64,000 bases of DNA, from positions 372,001 to 436,000 of the forward strand of contig NZ_JBHRSJ010000034.1 in assembly GCF_042643485.1 (NCBI RefSeq). The letters run 5' to 3'. Positions 39,095-47,809 of the stretch are shown here, piece after piece. The first letter of the stretch is position 1; every line of letters starts with the position of its first letter. The DNA is from Azotobacter bryophylli. GTDB taxonomy: Bacteria > Pseudomonadota > Gammaproteobacteria > Pseudomonadales > Pseudomonadaceae. The notes below the pieces were generated by a model. It was not told the DNA's origin. It saw nothing but the letters and a program-made list of their open reading frames with translations, and searched no databases. The position numbers were made by a program, and so were the translations under genes.

Positions 39095-40540
39095 ATGCTG
39101 CTGTCCATTCGTACGCGCACCCTGCTGCTGGTGCTCGCCGTGCTGAGCTTTTCCCTGACGCTGATCACCTACACGAGCTACCGGGATGCCCGGCACGAGG
39201 TCAAGGAGCTGTTCGACGCTTACCTGGCCCATGCCGCACGTCTGGTCGAGGGCATGGTCGGCCAGAGTCCGTCGCCGGAGACCCTGGCCGCCCAGCAGGC
39301 GGCGCTGGATGCGGTGTCGCGCTCGGTGCCGGGCGCCGGTGGGCCGGGGCATCCCTACGAGAGCAAGCTGGCTTTCGAGGTGCTCGATGCCCTGGGGCGG
39401 CCGCTGCTGCGCTCGGCCAGCATGCCGCCGGAGCTGTTCGAGATGCTCCTGGTGAAGCTGCACAGCAATGGCAACATCCCCCATAGCCGGCGCGCCGGGG
39501 CTCTGTCTTCCCTGTCGCCCTGGCTGGTCGGCTATCACCGTCTGGACCTGGGCGAGAACAGCTGGCGCGTCTTCGTGCGCAAGGACCGGGAGGACCCGCA
39601 CTGGATCATGGTGGCCGAGCGCGAGGATGTGCGCGGCGAGCTGGCGGCGAAGATCGCCCAGCGCAGCCTGCTGCCCGATCTGGTCGGACTGCCGCTGCTG
39701 GCTCTGCTGGTCTGGCTGGCGATCGGCTGGGGACTGCGTCCGCTGGAGCGCATGGTTGGTCTGATCAAGGCGCGCGATCCCAGCAATCTCGCGCCCCTGG
39801 TGCTGGCGCCGCTGCCGCAGGAGCTGGAGCCGGTGGCAGCGGCCCTCAACCGCCTGCTGATGCAGGTCACCCAGCTGCTGGAGCGGGAGAAGCAGCTGCT
39901 GGCCGCGGCGGCCCACGAATTGCGCACGCCCCTGACGGTCCTGCGCATTCATGCGCAGAACGCCCTGGAGGCCCCCGATCCGGCCGACCGTGCCGAGGCG
40001 CTCAGGCAGCTGGGGCCGGGTGTCGAACGGGCGACGCGGGTCGTGGGGCAGTTGCTGGCGCTGGCCCGGCTGGGGCCCGCCGCCGTGCAGCTGAGCAAGG
40101 CCCGCCTCGACCTGGCTGTGTTCCTGCGCGACGAGTTGGCCGAGCTGGCCCCGCTGGCCCTGGACAAGCAGCAGGAGCTGACGCTGGACACCGCCGGCGA
40201 TTGCGGTTTCGAGCTGCTGGCCGATGCGCCCAGCATGGCGATCCTGGTGCAGAACCTGGTCAGCAACGCCGTGCAGTACACCCCGGAAGGTGGACGGATC
40301 AGGCTGTGCCTAGAGTCGCTTCCCGGCAGTCTGCTGCTGCGGGTTCAGGACAGCGGGCCGGGAGTTCCGGAGGCGATGCGGGAGCGGGTGTTCGACCGCT
40401 TCTTCCGCCTGGGCAACGGCCAGGGCGCCGGCCTGGGGCTGGCCATCGTGCGGCGGGTGGTCGAGCTGCATGGCGGCGAGGTCGTCTTGGGCGAGTCGCC
40501 GCTGGGCGGGCTCGAAGTCGACGTGCGCCTGCCGCGCTAG
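39095..40540 (+). CDS. QseC/PmrB-type sensor histidine kinase
   Basis: 481 residues. A first membrane helix (LLLVLAVLSFSLTLIT) precedes a periplasmic domain of about 140 residues and a second helix (LVGLPLLALLVWLAIGW). The HisKA H-box LLAAAAHELRTPLTVLR and the ATPase motifs QNLVSNAVQYT, DSGPGVP and GAGLGLAIVRRVVELHGG follow. It pairs with the regulator just upstream. The signal sensed is unknown. Confidence 0.92.
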   Translation: MLLSIRTRTLLLVLAVLSFSLTLITYTSYRDARHEVKELFDAYLAHAARLVEGMVGQSPSPETLAAQQAALDAVSRSVPGAGGPGHPYESKLAFEVLDALGRPLLRSASMPPELFEMLLVKLHSNGNIPHSRRAGALSSLSPWLVGYHRLDLGENSWRVFVRKDREDPHWIMVAEREDVRGELAAKIAQRSLLPDLVGLPLLALLVWLAIGWGLRPLERMVGLIKARDPSNLAPLVLAPLPQELEPVAAALNRLLMQVTQLLEREKQLLAAAAHELRTPLTVLRIHAQNALEAPDPADRAEALRQLGPGVERATRVVGQLLALARLGPAAVQLSKARLDLAVFLRDELAELAPLALDKQQELTLDTAGDCGFELLADAPSMAILVQNLVSNAVQYTPEGGRIRLCLESLPGSLLLRVQDSGPGVPEAMRERVFDRFFRLGNGQGAGLGLAIVRRVVELHGGEVVLGESPLGGLEVDVRLPR

Positions 40541-40679
40541 CGGGGCCGCTACCTTTCGCCGCAGGCTCTCGGCTATGCTGGATGCGCCCCGTCGAAGCGC
40601 GATGCATTGCCGGACGGGGACGGTAATATCCCCATGGCTTGCTAAGCTCGATTGACGAGCCGAATGAAGAGGAGTCGGT

Positions 40680-41105
40680 ATGTTCGAACTGGACCCACGC
40701 TTGCAACAGGACACCTTGCCCGTCGGTGACTTCCCGCTATGCCGGCTGCTGCTGATGAACGACGCCCAGTACCCCTGGTTCGTTCTGGTGCCGCGGCGGG
40801 AGGAGATCGTCGAGGTGTTCCAGCTCGACGTGGAGGACCAGCGGACCTTCTGGCAGGAAACCACCGAGTTGGCGGAGATTCTCAAGGACACCTTCGGCGC
40901 CGACAAGATGAACGTGGCGGCGCTGGGCAACGTGGTCAGCCAGCTGCACATGCACGTCATCGTCCGCCGTCATGGCGACCCCGCCTGGCCGGCGCCCATC
41001 TGGGGCAAGCATCCGGCCCAACCCTACACGGCTGAGCAGGTCGCAGCGATCCGCGAGAAGCTGCGCCTGGTTCTGACCGACGACTTCCGCTTCAGCGAGG
41101 AATAG
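40680..41105 (+). CDS. HIT-domain nucleotide-binding protein
   Basis: 141-residue HIT-fold protein with FVLVPRREEIVEVF, the NVAALGNVVSQLHMHVIVR core where the last His residues of the HIT triad are, and the WPAPIWGKHP end. The histidine run is QLHMHVI, so the third His is replaced, as in other proteins of this bacterial branch. Probably a nucleotide hydrolase; substrate unknown. It precedes slyX by 3 bases. Confidence 0.83.
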   Translation: MFELDPRLQQDTLPVGDFPLCRLLLMNDAQYPWFVLVPRREEIVEVFQLDVEDQRTFWQETTELAEILKDTFGADKMNVAALGNVVSQLHMHVIVRRHGDPAWPAPIWGKHPAQPYTAEQVAAIREKLRLVLTDDFRFSEE

Positions 41106-41108
41106 AGC

Positions 41109-41315
41109 ATGAGCCTGGAGATGCGCATCACCGAGCTGGAAACCCGACTGGCCTTCCAGGACGACACCATCCAGGCCTTGAACGACGAGCTGGTCGCCCA
41201 GCAGCGCCTGATCGAGCGCTTGCAGCTGCAGGTCGAAGCCCTGGCCAAGCGCCAGCAGGAGCTGCTGGACGAGCTGGGACCGGCCGAGGACGAGGCCCCT
41301 CCGCCCCATTATTGA
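41109..41315 (+). CDS. slyX: SlyX family protein
   Basis: 68-residue coiled-coil protein: ITELETRLAFQDDTIQALND, LVAQQRLIERLQLQVEAL and the end PPPHY, all typical of SlyX. Function is not established; it is often beside a PPIase gene elsewhere and here follows the HIT gene. Confidence 0.92.
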   Translation: MSLEMRITELETRLAFQDDTIQALNDELVAQQRLIERLQLQVEALAKRQQELLDELGPAEDEAPPPHY

Positions 41316-41347
41316 AAAGCCGGTGCCTGCCTCTGGCAGGCTGCCGG
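41315..41347 (-). terminator. Stem-loop terminator for the cold-shock membrane gene
   Basis: GCCTGCC-TCT-GGCAGGC with outer CCGG arms. On the minus strand it is followed by CTTTTC. It lies between convergent slyX and the cold-shock gene. Confidence 0.65.
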
Positions 41348-41352
41348 ACCGC

Positions 41353-41979
41353 TCAGCGACGCTCGGCGGCGGAGGCGACGATCACGTCTTCGGCCTGCAG
41401 ACCCTTGTCCCGCTGCATCACCGTGAACTCCACCCGCTGGCCTTCGACCAGGGCTCGGTGCCCTTCGCCGCGAATGGCGCGAAAATGCACGAAGATATCC
41501 TCGCCCGAATCCCGGGCGATGAAGCCGAAGCCCTTGGAGGTATTGAACCATTTCACCGTGCCGGTTTCGCGGTTGCTCATGTCGATGGGTTTCTCGGGTT
41601 TTACGGTCTTCCTGACCTTCTTCACCGCTTGCGGCCTGCTCTGGCCAAGATTGCCGAAGAGATGCAAGAGAACGGTGGCGCCGGCCGCGAGCAGGCCGAG
41701 CAGTATCGCCGGCTGGCCGCCGATACTGTGCAGCGGGGCCAGCAGGGCCACGGTCTGCAGGGCGGTTCCCAGTACCAGTAGTGCCGAGGCCGCGCTCTGC
41801 AGCGACTTGTTGGCGCCCTTGTCGGCGAAGGGGGCCAGCGACAGATTGATCAGACCGATCAGGCTCAGGTAGATGGCGTCGGCTTGCTGCAGATAGGACA
41901 GGCTGTCGCTGCCCAAGCTTGGGACGAAGGACAGCAGCAAGGCGAGGGCGCCCGCCACCAGATGGACGATTTTCAACAT
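41353..41979 (-). CDS. Membrane protein with C-terminal cold-shock domain
   Basis: 208 residues. The N-terminal 120 residues have about four membrane helices (VHLVAGALALLLSFV, AIYLSLIGLINLSLA, SAASALLVLGTALQTVALL, AILLGLLAAGATVLLHLF). The last 70 are a full CspA domain with RNA-binding motifs GTVKWFNTSKGFGFI and EDIFVHFRAI. It corresponds to the gene next to slyX in P. aeruginosa (PA0961). It may tether an RNA chaperone to the membrane. The start is uncertain; a GTG five codons upstream is open. Confidence 0.82.
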   Translation of the reverse strand: MLKIVHLVAGALALLLSFVPSLGSDSLSYLQQADAIYLSLIGLINLSLAPFADKGANKSLQSAASALLVLGTALQTVALLAPLHSIGGQPAILLGLLAAGATVLLHLFGNLGQSRPQAVKKVRKTVKPEKPIDMSNRETGTVKWFNTSKGFGFIARDSGEDIFVHFRAIRGEGHRALVEGQRVEFTVMQRDKGLQAEDVIVASAAERR

Positions 41980-42375
41980 ATTCAGTGAGCTCACATTCAA
42001 GACGCACAACAATTGATGGGGAGCTGATCGAGGCGCTCGCCTTCTTATTGCCGGTTGGAATATCCGGGCTCAGCCTATGCGTTGATCTGGACGGATGCGG
42101 CCAGTTGCACGGCAGGTATTTAACCGGAAAGCGAAGATGCGCTCAAATCAGCGGTTCCTGCAGGGCATCTGGTCCGACCATGAGGGGAACGCCCGGGCGG
42201 GCCGAATCGGTCATACCTTTCGGTCGAGGTGCGGCCGTCCGTGCGGCGGCTGCGCGGGGGCGATTAACCATATATAATCCCGCCCTTTGTCATGCCACGT
42301 CGGCACAGGGTGCCTGTCCGGCTGCCGATGAGCGGCCGAGACGAATTCCAGACTTGAGAGAAGCGAAACACGACC
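41980..42375. promoter_or_regulatory. Divergent intergenic region; aspS -10 at 42273
   Basis: 396 bases without a gene. TATAAT at 42273-42278 is a perfect -10 for aspS, 98 bases before its start, but no good -35 is placed 17 bases before. Nothing else was recognised. Confidence 0.45.
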
Positions 42376-44151
42376 ATGATGCGCAGCCATTATTGCGGCC
42401 AACTGAACGAGGGCCTGGACGGCCAGGAAGTCACCCTTTGCGGTTGGGTTCACCGTCGCCGTGACCACGGCGGCGTGATCTTCCTCGATATCCGCGATCG
42501 CGAGGGCCTGGCCCAGGTGGTGTTCGACCCGGATCGCGCGGAAACCTTCGCCAAGGCCGACCGCGTGCGCAGCGAATACGTGGTCAGGATCACCGGCAAG
42601 GTGCGCCTGCGTCCGGCCGGGGCGGTCAACCCGAACATGGCCTCCGGTGCCATCGAGGTGCTCGGTCATGAGCTGGAGGTGCTGAACGAGGCGGAAACCC
42701 CGCCGTTCCCGCTCAACGAATATACCGATGTCGGCGAGGAGACCCGCCTGCGCTATCGCTTCATCGACCTGCGCCGCCCGGAGATGGCCGAGAAGCTCAA
42801 GCTGCGTTCGCGCATCACCTCGAGCATTCGCCGCTATCTGGACGAGAACGGCTTCCTCGACGTAGAGACTCCGATCCTCACCCGCGCGACGCCCGAAGGC
42901 GCACGCGACTATCTGGTGCCGAGCCGCACCCATGCCGGCAGCTTCTTCGCCCTGCCGCAGTCGCCGCAGCTGTTCAAGCAACTGCTGATGGTCGCCGGCT
43001 TCGACCGCTACTATCAGATCGCCAAGTGCTTCCGCGACGAGGACCTGCGCGCCGACCGTCAGCCGGAGTTCACCCAGATCGACATCGAGACCAGCTTCCT
43101 CGACGAAGCGGACATCATGGGCCTGACCGAAGGCATGATCCGCAAACTGTTCAAGGAGGTACTGGATCTGGAATTCGGCGCATTCCCGCACATGACGTTC
43201 GAAGAGGCCATGCGTCGCTACGGTTCGGATAAGCCGGACCTGCGCATCCCTCTGGAGCTGGTGGACGTTGCCGACCAGCTGAAGGAAGTCGAATTCAAGG
43301 TGTTCAGCGGTCCTGCCAACGACCCGAAAGGCCGCGTCGCTGCCCTGCGCGTACCGGGCGCGGCGAGCATGCCGCGTAGCCAGATCGACGAGTACACCAA
43401 GTTCGTCGGCATCTACGGCGCCAAGGGCTTGGCCTACATCAAGGTCAACGAGCGTGCCAAGGGGCTCGAGGGGCTGCAGTCGCCGATCGTCAAGTTCATC
43501 CCGGAAGGGAATCTCAACGTCATCCTCGATCGCGTCGGGGCCCAGGATGGCGATATCGTGTTCTTCGGCGCCGACCGGGCCAAGATCGTTTCCGAGGCGC
43601 TGGGCGCCCTGCGCATCCGCATCGGCCACGACCTGAACCTGCTGACTTGCAAGTGGGCGCCGCTGTGGGTGGTCGACTTCCCGATGTTCGAGGAGAACGA
43701 CGACGGCACCCTGAGCGCGCTGCACCACCCGTTCACCGCGCCCAAGTGCACTCCCCAGGAGTTGGAAGCCAACCCGGGCGCTGCTCTGTCGCGTGCCTAC
43801 GACATGGTGCTCAACGGCACCGAACTGGGCGGCGGCTCGATCCGCATCCACAGCAAGGAAATGCAGCAGGCCGTGTTCCGCATTCTCGGTATCGACGAAG
43901 CCGAGCAGAACGAGAAGTTCGGTTTCCTGCTCGACGCCCTGAAGTTCGGCGCACCGCCGCACGGAGGCCTGGCCTTCGGTCTCGATCGCCTGGTGATGCT
44001 GGTGACCGGCGCCCAGTCGATCCGCGAGGTCATCGCTTTCCCGAAAACCCAGAGCGCCGCCTGCGTCATGACCCAGGCGCCGAGCCCGGTGGACGCCAAG
44101 GCGCTGCGCGAGCTGAACATCCGCCTGCGCGAGCAGCCGAAGGCCGAGTGA
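42376..44151 (+). CDS. aspS: Aspartyl-tRNA synthetase
   Basis: Class IIb synthetase, 591 residues. An N-terminal OB-fold anticodon domain (CGWVHRRRDHGGVIFLDIRD), then motif 2 (FRDEDLRADRQPEFTQID), the bacterial GAD insertion domain, and motif 3 (GLAFGLDRLVMLVTG). In pseudomonads this enzyme is generally non-discriminating (Asp and Asn tRNAs), known rather than seen here. It is followed by a stem-loop and yebC. Confidence 0.96.
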   Translation: MMRSHYCGQLNEGLDGQEVTLCGWVHRRRDHGGVIFLDIRDREGLAQVVFDPDRAETFAKADRVRSEYVVRITGKVRLRPAGAVNPNMASGAIEVLGHELEVLNEAETPPFPLNEYTDVGEETRLRYRFIDLRRPEMAEKLKLRSRITSSIRRYLDENGFLDVETPILTRATPEGARDYLVPSRTHAGSFFALPQSPQLFKQLLMVAGFDRYYQIAKCFRDEDLRADRQPEFTQIDIETSFLDEADIMGLTEGMIRKLFKEVLDLEFGAFPHMTFEEAMRRYGSDKPDLRIPLELVDVADQLKEVEFKVFSGPANDPKGRVAALRVPGAASMPRSQIDEYTKFVGIYGAKGLAYIKVNERAKGLEGLQSPIVKFIPEGNLNVILDRVGAQDGDIVFFGADRAKIVSEALGALRIRIGHDLNLLTCKWAPLWVVDFPMFEENDDGTLSALHHPFTAPKCTPQELEANPGAALSRAYDMVLNGTELGGGSIRIHSKEMQQAVFRILGIDEAEQNEKFGFLLDALKFGAPPHGGLAFGLDRLVMLVTGAQSIREVIAFPKTQSAACVMTQAPSPVDAKALRELNIRLREQPKAE

Positions 44152-44162
44152 GCCGGCCGGCA

Positions 44163-44184
44163 GGAGCCCGGATCGTCGGGCTCC
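44163..44184 (+). terminator. Stem-loop after aspS
   Basis: GGAGCCCG-GATCGT-CGGGCTCC, an eight-base perfect stem, followed by CTTCAT. The T-run is weak, so partial read-through to yebC is likely. Confidence 0.5.
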
Positions 44185-44236
44185 CTTCATCCAGGGTCTA
44201 AACGACAGATTCATACGAGATACAACGGAGCGAGTT

Positions 44237-44983
44237 ATGGCTGGTCATTCCAAATGGGCCAACATCAAACACCGTAAGGAACGCCAGGACGCCAAGCGCG
44301 GCAAGATCTTCACCAAGCTGATCCGCGAGCTGACCGTGGCGGCCAAGCACGGCGGCGGCAACCCGGCTGACAACCCGCGTCTGCGCCTGGCCGTGGACAA
44401 GGCGCTGACCGCCAACATGACCCGCGATACCATCGATCGCGCCATCGCCCGTGGCGCCGGCTCCAACGACGCCGACAACATGGTCGAGCTGAGCTACGAG
44501 GGCTATGCGCCGAGCGGCGTTGCCATCATCGTCGAGGCCATGACCGACAACCGCAACCGCACCGCGGCCGAAGTGCGTCACGCCTTCAGCAAGTGCGGCG
44601 GCAACCTGGGCACCGACGGTTCGGTGGCCTACATGTTCGACCGCAAGGGGCAGATCAGCTTCGCTCCGGGCGTCGACGAAGAGGCTCTGATGGACGCGGC
44701 GCTGGAAGCTGGTGCGGATGACGTCGTCAGCAACGACGACGGCTCGGTGGACGTGTTCACCAGCTTCGCCGATTTTCATGCCGTCAACGAGGCGTTGAAC
44801 GTGGCCGGCTTCAAGGGCGACGAGGCCGAGGTAGCGATGATTCCGTCGATCAGTGCGCCGGTCGCCGATCTGGAAACCGCGCAGAAGGTGATGAAGCTCA
44901 TCGACATGCTCGAGGATCTGGATGACGTGCAGAACGTCTATCACAACGCCGACATCCCCGACGAGGTGATGGCTCAGCTGTGA
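44237..44983 (+). CDS. yebC: YebC/PmpR family transcription regulator
   Basis: 248 residues with the canonical start AGHSKWANIKHRKERQDAKR, then the DNRNRTAAEVRHAFSKCGGNLG segment. In P. aeruginosa PmpR represses quinolone signalling; other members help translation of proline-rich stretches. It lies between aspS and ruvC as usual. Confidence 0.94.
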   Translation: MAGHSKWANIKHRKERQDAKRGKIFTKLIRELTVAAKHGGGNPADNPRLRLAVDKALTANMTRDTIDRAIARGAGSNDADNMVELSYEGYAPSGVAIIVEAMTDNRNRTAAEVRHAFSKCGGNLGTDGSVAYMFDRKGQISFAPGVDEEALMDAALEAGADDVVSNDDGSVDVFTSFADFHAVNEALNVAGFKGDEAEVAMIPSISAPVADLETAQKVMKLIDMLEDLDDVQNVYHNADIPDEVMAQL

Positions 44984-45011
44984 TTCCGGCGGCGATCTCG
45001 CCCCTCGCTCG

Positions 45012-45056
45012 GCCTCCAGCCTTCCCGCCATTCGTGGTCAGGGCAGGGCTGGAGGC
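45012..45056 (+). terminator. Stem-loop after yebC
   Basis: Ten-base perfect arms GCCTCCAGCC / GGCTGGAGGC with a 25-base loop, followed by TTTG. It is a weak terminator candidate before ruvC. Confidence 0.5.
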
Positions 45057-45077
45057 TTTGCGCTTGGGGGCATGTGC

Positions 45078-45602
45078 ATGACTCTGATACTCGGTATCGA
45101 CCCCGGCTCCAGAATCACCGGTTTCGGTGTGGTGCGTGACACCGGGCGCGGCTGCGAATACGTCGCCTCCGGCTGCATCCGCACCGGCAGCGGTGCCCTG
45201 CATGAGCGGCTGCAGGTTGTGTATCGCGGGGTGCGTGAGATCATCCGGACCCACGGCCCGGTCACCATGGGCATTGAGCAGGTATTCATGGCACGCAATG
45301 CCGACTCCGCCCTCAAGCTCGGTCAGGCGCGGGGCGCCGCGATCGTGGCGGCGGCGGAGGAGGGACTGGAGATCGCCGAGTACACGGCGACCCAGGTCAA
45401 GCAGGCGATCGTCGGCAGTGGCGGAGCGGACAAGCAGCAGGTGCAGATGATGGTGATGCATCTGCTCAAACTGGTGCAGAAGCCCCAGATCGACGCCTCC
45501 GACGCCCTGGCCATCGCGCTCTGCCATGCCCACCATCGGCAGAGCTTGATCCCCCATGGTCTGAATGGTGCACGGCGGCGTTCCGGGCGTTTGCGGTTAT
45601 AA
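45078..45602 (+). CDS. ruvC: Holliday junction endonuclease RuvC
   Basis: 174-residue resolvase that cuts four-way junctions with RuvAB. Catalytic acidic residues are in LILGIDPGSRITGFG (Asp7), MGIEQVF (Glu) and DASDALAIALCHAHH (two Asp). I chose ATG 45078 (MTLILGID) over 45072 by the family start. First of ruvC-ruvA-ruvB. Confidence 0.95.
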   Translation: MTLILGIDPGSRITGFGVVRDTGRGCEYVASGCIRTGSGALHERLQVVYRGVREIIRTHGPVTMGIEQVFMARNADSALKLGQARGAAIVAAAEEGLEIAEYTATQVKQAIVGSGGADKQQVQMMVMHLLKLVQKPQIDASDALAIALCHAHHRQSLIPHGLNGARRRSGRLRL

Positions 45603-45647
45603 GATGAAGCTGATTGATATCCGCTCAATCGGCATGAGGTGGAGTTC

Positions 45648-46253
45648 TTGATCGGACGTTTGCGCGGTACCCTGGCGGAAAAGCAGCCGCCGCATGTGAT
45701 CGTGGATGTGAATGGCGTCGGCTACGAAGTGGAAGTGCCGATGACGACCCTCTACCGTCTGCCCGCGCTCAGCGAGCCGGTCACCTTGCACACCCATCTG
45801 GTGGTGCGCGAAGACGCCCACCTGCTCTACGGCTTTTCGGAGAGGCGCGAGCGCGAGCTGTTCCGCGAGCTGATCCGGCTCAACGGCGTAGGCCCCAAGC
45901 TGGCGCTGGCGCTGATGTCCAGTCTGGAGGTGGACGAGCTGGTAAGCTGCGTACAGGCGCAGGATGCCTCCAGGTTGACCAAGGTGCCGGGGGTGGGCAA
46001 GAAGACCGCTGAACGTCTGCTGGTCGAGCTGAAGGACCGCTTCAAGGCCTGGGAGACCGTGCCGGCGATTGCTCAGCTGGCGGTTGAACCTCTTCCCGGT
46101 ACGAAAGTCTCAAGCGCGGAAACCGATGCGGTGAGCGCCTTGATCGCCCTCGGCTTCAAGCCGCAGGAAGCCAGCCGCGCAGTGGCAGCGGTGCAGGAGG
46201 ATGGTTTGAGCAGCGAAGAGCTGATTCGTCGCGCATTGAGAGGAATGGTCTAA
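45648..46253 (+). CDS. ruvA: Holliday junction-binding protein RuvA
   Basis: 201 residues. It has the N-terminal OB-fold (MIGRLRGTLAEKQPP), the HhH motifs LNGVGPKLALALMSS and VPGVGKKTAERLLVEL, and the C-terminal RuvB-binding helix domain. The TTG start at 45648 gives the exact family N-terminus and has GAGG eight bases upstream; GTG at 45639 is also open. It ends directly against ruvB. Confidence 0.94.
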   Translation: MIGRLRGTLAEKQPPHVIVDVNGVGYEVEVPMTTLYRLPALSEPVTLHTHLVVREDAHLLYGFSERRERELFRELIRLNGVGPKLALALMSSLEVDELVSCVQAQDASRLTKVPGVGKKTAERLLVELKDRFKAWETVPAIAQLAVEPLPGTKVSSAETDAVSALIALGFKPQEASRAVAAVQEDGLSSEELIRRALRGMV

Positions 46254-47306
46254 GTGATCGAAGCCGACAGATTGATCACCGCCACCAGTCGCGATCGCGA
46301 GGAGCAGCAGGATCGGGCCATCCGTCCGTTCAGGCTGGCCGAGTACATCGGCCAGCCGGTGGTGCGCGAGCAGATGGAACTGTTCATCCAGGCAGCCAAG
46401 CGACGCCGCGAGGCGCTCGATCACACGCTCATCTTCGGGCCGCCGGGGCTCGGCAAGACTACCCTGGCCAACATCATCGCCGAGGAAATGGGCGTATCGA
46501 TCAAGAGCACGTCCGGTCCAGTGTTGGAGCGCCCTGGCGATCTCGCCGCGCTGTTGACTAACCTGGAAGCGAACGATGTGCTGTTCGTCGACGAAATTCA
46601 TCGATTATCCCCTATTGTCGAAGAAGTCCTGTACCCTGCGATGGAGGATTACCAACTCGACATAATGATCGGCGAAGGCCCGGCCGCCCGTTCGATCAAG
46701 CTGGACCTGCCGCCGTTCACCTTGATCGGCGCCACCACCCGTGCCGGTATGTTGACCAATCCGCTGCGTGACCGCTTCGGCATCATCCAGCGACTCGAGT
46801 TCTATGGCACCGCCGATCTTGCGACCATCGTCAGTCGCTCCGCCGGCATCCTGGGGATGCCGATCGAAGCCGACGGCGCCTTCGAGATCGCGCGGCGCGC
46901 CCGCGGCACACCGCGAATCGCCAATCGCCTGCTGCGTCGGGTGCGGGATTTTGCCGAGGTGCGCGGCGAGGGGCGGATCAGTCGGCAAGTCGCCGACCGG
47001 GCGCTGAATCTGCTGGATGTGGATGCCAGCGGCTTCGATCAGCAGGATCGTCGTTTGCTGCTGACCATGATCGAGAAATTCGATGGCGGGCCAGTAGGAG
47101 TGGACAGTCTGGCTGCAGCGATCAGCGAGGAGCGGCATACCATCGAGGACGTGCTCGAGCCCTACCTGATCCAGCAGGGCTATATCATGCGTACGCCGCG
47201 CGGTCGGGTGGTCACGCGGCACGCTTATCTGCATTTTGGCCTGAACCTGCCTGCCGGGCGGGGAGCGGTGGCCGCCGACCTGTTTGCCGACGACGCAAGC
47301 GATTGA
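46254..47306 (+). CDS. ruvB: Holliday junction branch-migration ATPase RuvB
   Basis: 350-residue AAA+ motor. Walker A is FGPPGLGKTTLANI, Walker B is LFVDEIHRL, sensor 1 is LIGATTRAGMLTNPLRDRFG, and the C-terminal winged helix has EPYLIQQGYIMRTPRGR. The start is GTG directly after the ruvA stop. Confidence 0.96.
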   Translation: MIEADRLITATSRDREEQQDRAIRPFRLAEYIGQPVVREQMELFIQAAKRRREALDHTLIFGPPGLGKTTLANIIAEEMGVSIKSTSGPVLERPGDLAALLTNLEANDVLFVDEIHRLSPIVEEVLYPAMEDYQLDIMIGEGPAARSIKLDLPPFTLIGATTRAGMLTNPLRDRFGIIQRLEFYGTADLATIVSRSAGILGMPIEADGAFEIARRARGTPRIANRLLRRVRDFAEVRGEGRISRQVADRALNLLDVDASGFDQQDRRLLLTMIEKFDGGPVGVDSLAAAISEERHTIEDVLEPYLIQQGYIMRTPRGRVVTRHAYLHFGLNLPAGRGAVAADLFADDASD

Positions 47307-47363
47307 GTGAAAGAAAAAATTATACCCACGCCGATTGGCAACCCTAAAAGCTAGCACTAGAGT

Positions 47364-47807
47364 ATGCGCGCGCAAAACGGAACCCTGCCGTTCGTCCATC
47401 ACTGCCGTGTCTATTACGAGGACACGGACGCGGGCGGCATCGTCTACTACGTCAATTACCTCAAGTTCATGGAGCGGGCTCGCACAGAGCGTCTGCGCTG
47501 CCTGGGTTTTTCCCAGTCGCAGATGGCGCGCGAGAATCTGCTTTTCGTCGTTCACTCCTGCGAGGCTCGCTACCTGCTGCCGGCGCGGCTGGATGACGAG
47601 TTGCTGGTCAGTGCCGAAGTGAGCGAGTTGAATCGCGCCAGCCTGCGTTTCCATCAGCAGGTGCGGCGTGCCGTGGACGGTGTGCTGCTCTGCGAAGGGC
47701 AGGTTTTGGTGGCCTGTGTGCGTACCGACAGTTTGAAACCCCGAGCCATTCCTGAGGCGCTGCGTACGGCCTTCAAGGTCTCGGGTCTATCTGAAGCAGG
47801 AGAGTAA
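47364..47807 (+). CDS. ybgC: Acyl-CoA thioesterase YbgC
   Basis: 147-residue hot-dog thioesterase at the head of the Tol-Pal cluster. The motif YYEDTDAGGIVYYVNYLKFMERARTE has the catalytic Asp and the Tyr/His region. It acts on short acyl thioesters in vitro and is linked with phospholipid enzymes. It is two bases before tolQ. Confidence 0.93.
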   Translation: MRAQNGTLPFVHHCRVYYEDTDAGGIVYYVNYLKFMERARTERLRCLGFSQSQMARENLLFVVHSCEARYLLPARLDDELLVSAEVSELNRASLRFHQQVRRAVDGVLLCEGQVLVACVRTDSLKPRAIPEALRTAFKVSGLSEAGE

Positions 47808-47809
47808 GC

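Noticed and set aside
42211..44214. 667-codon minus-strand frame
   Set aside because: Antisense of aspS with no domain.
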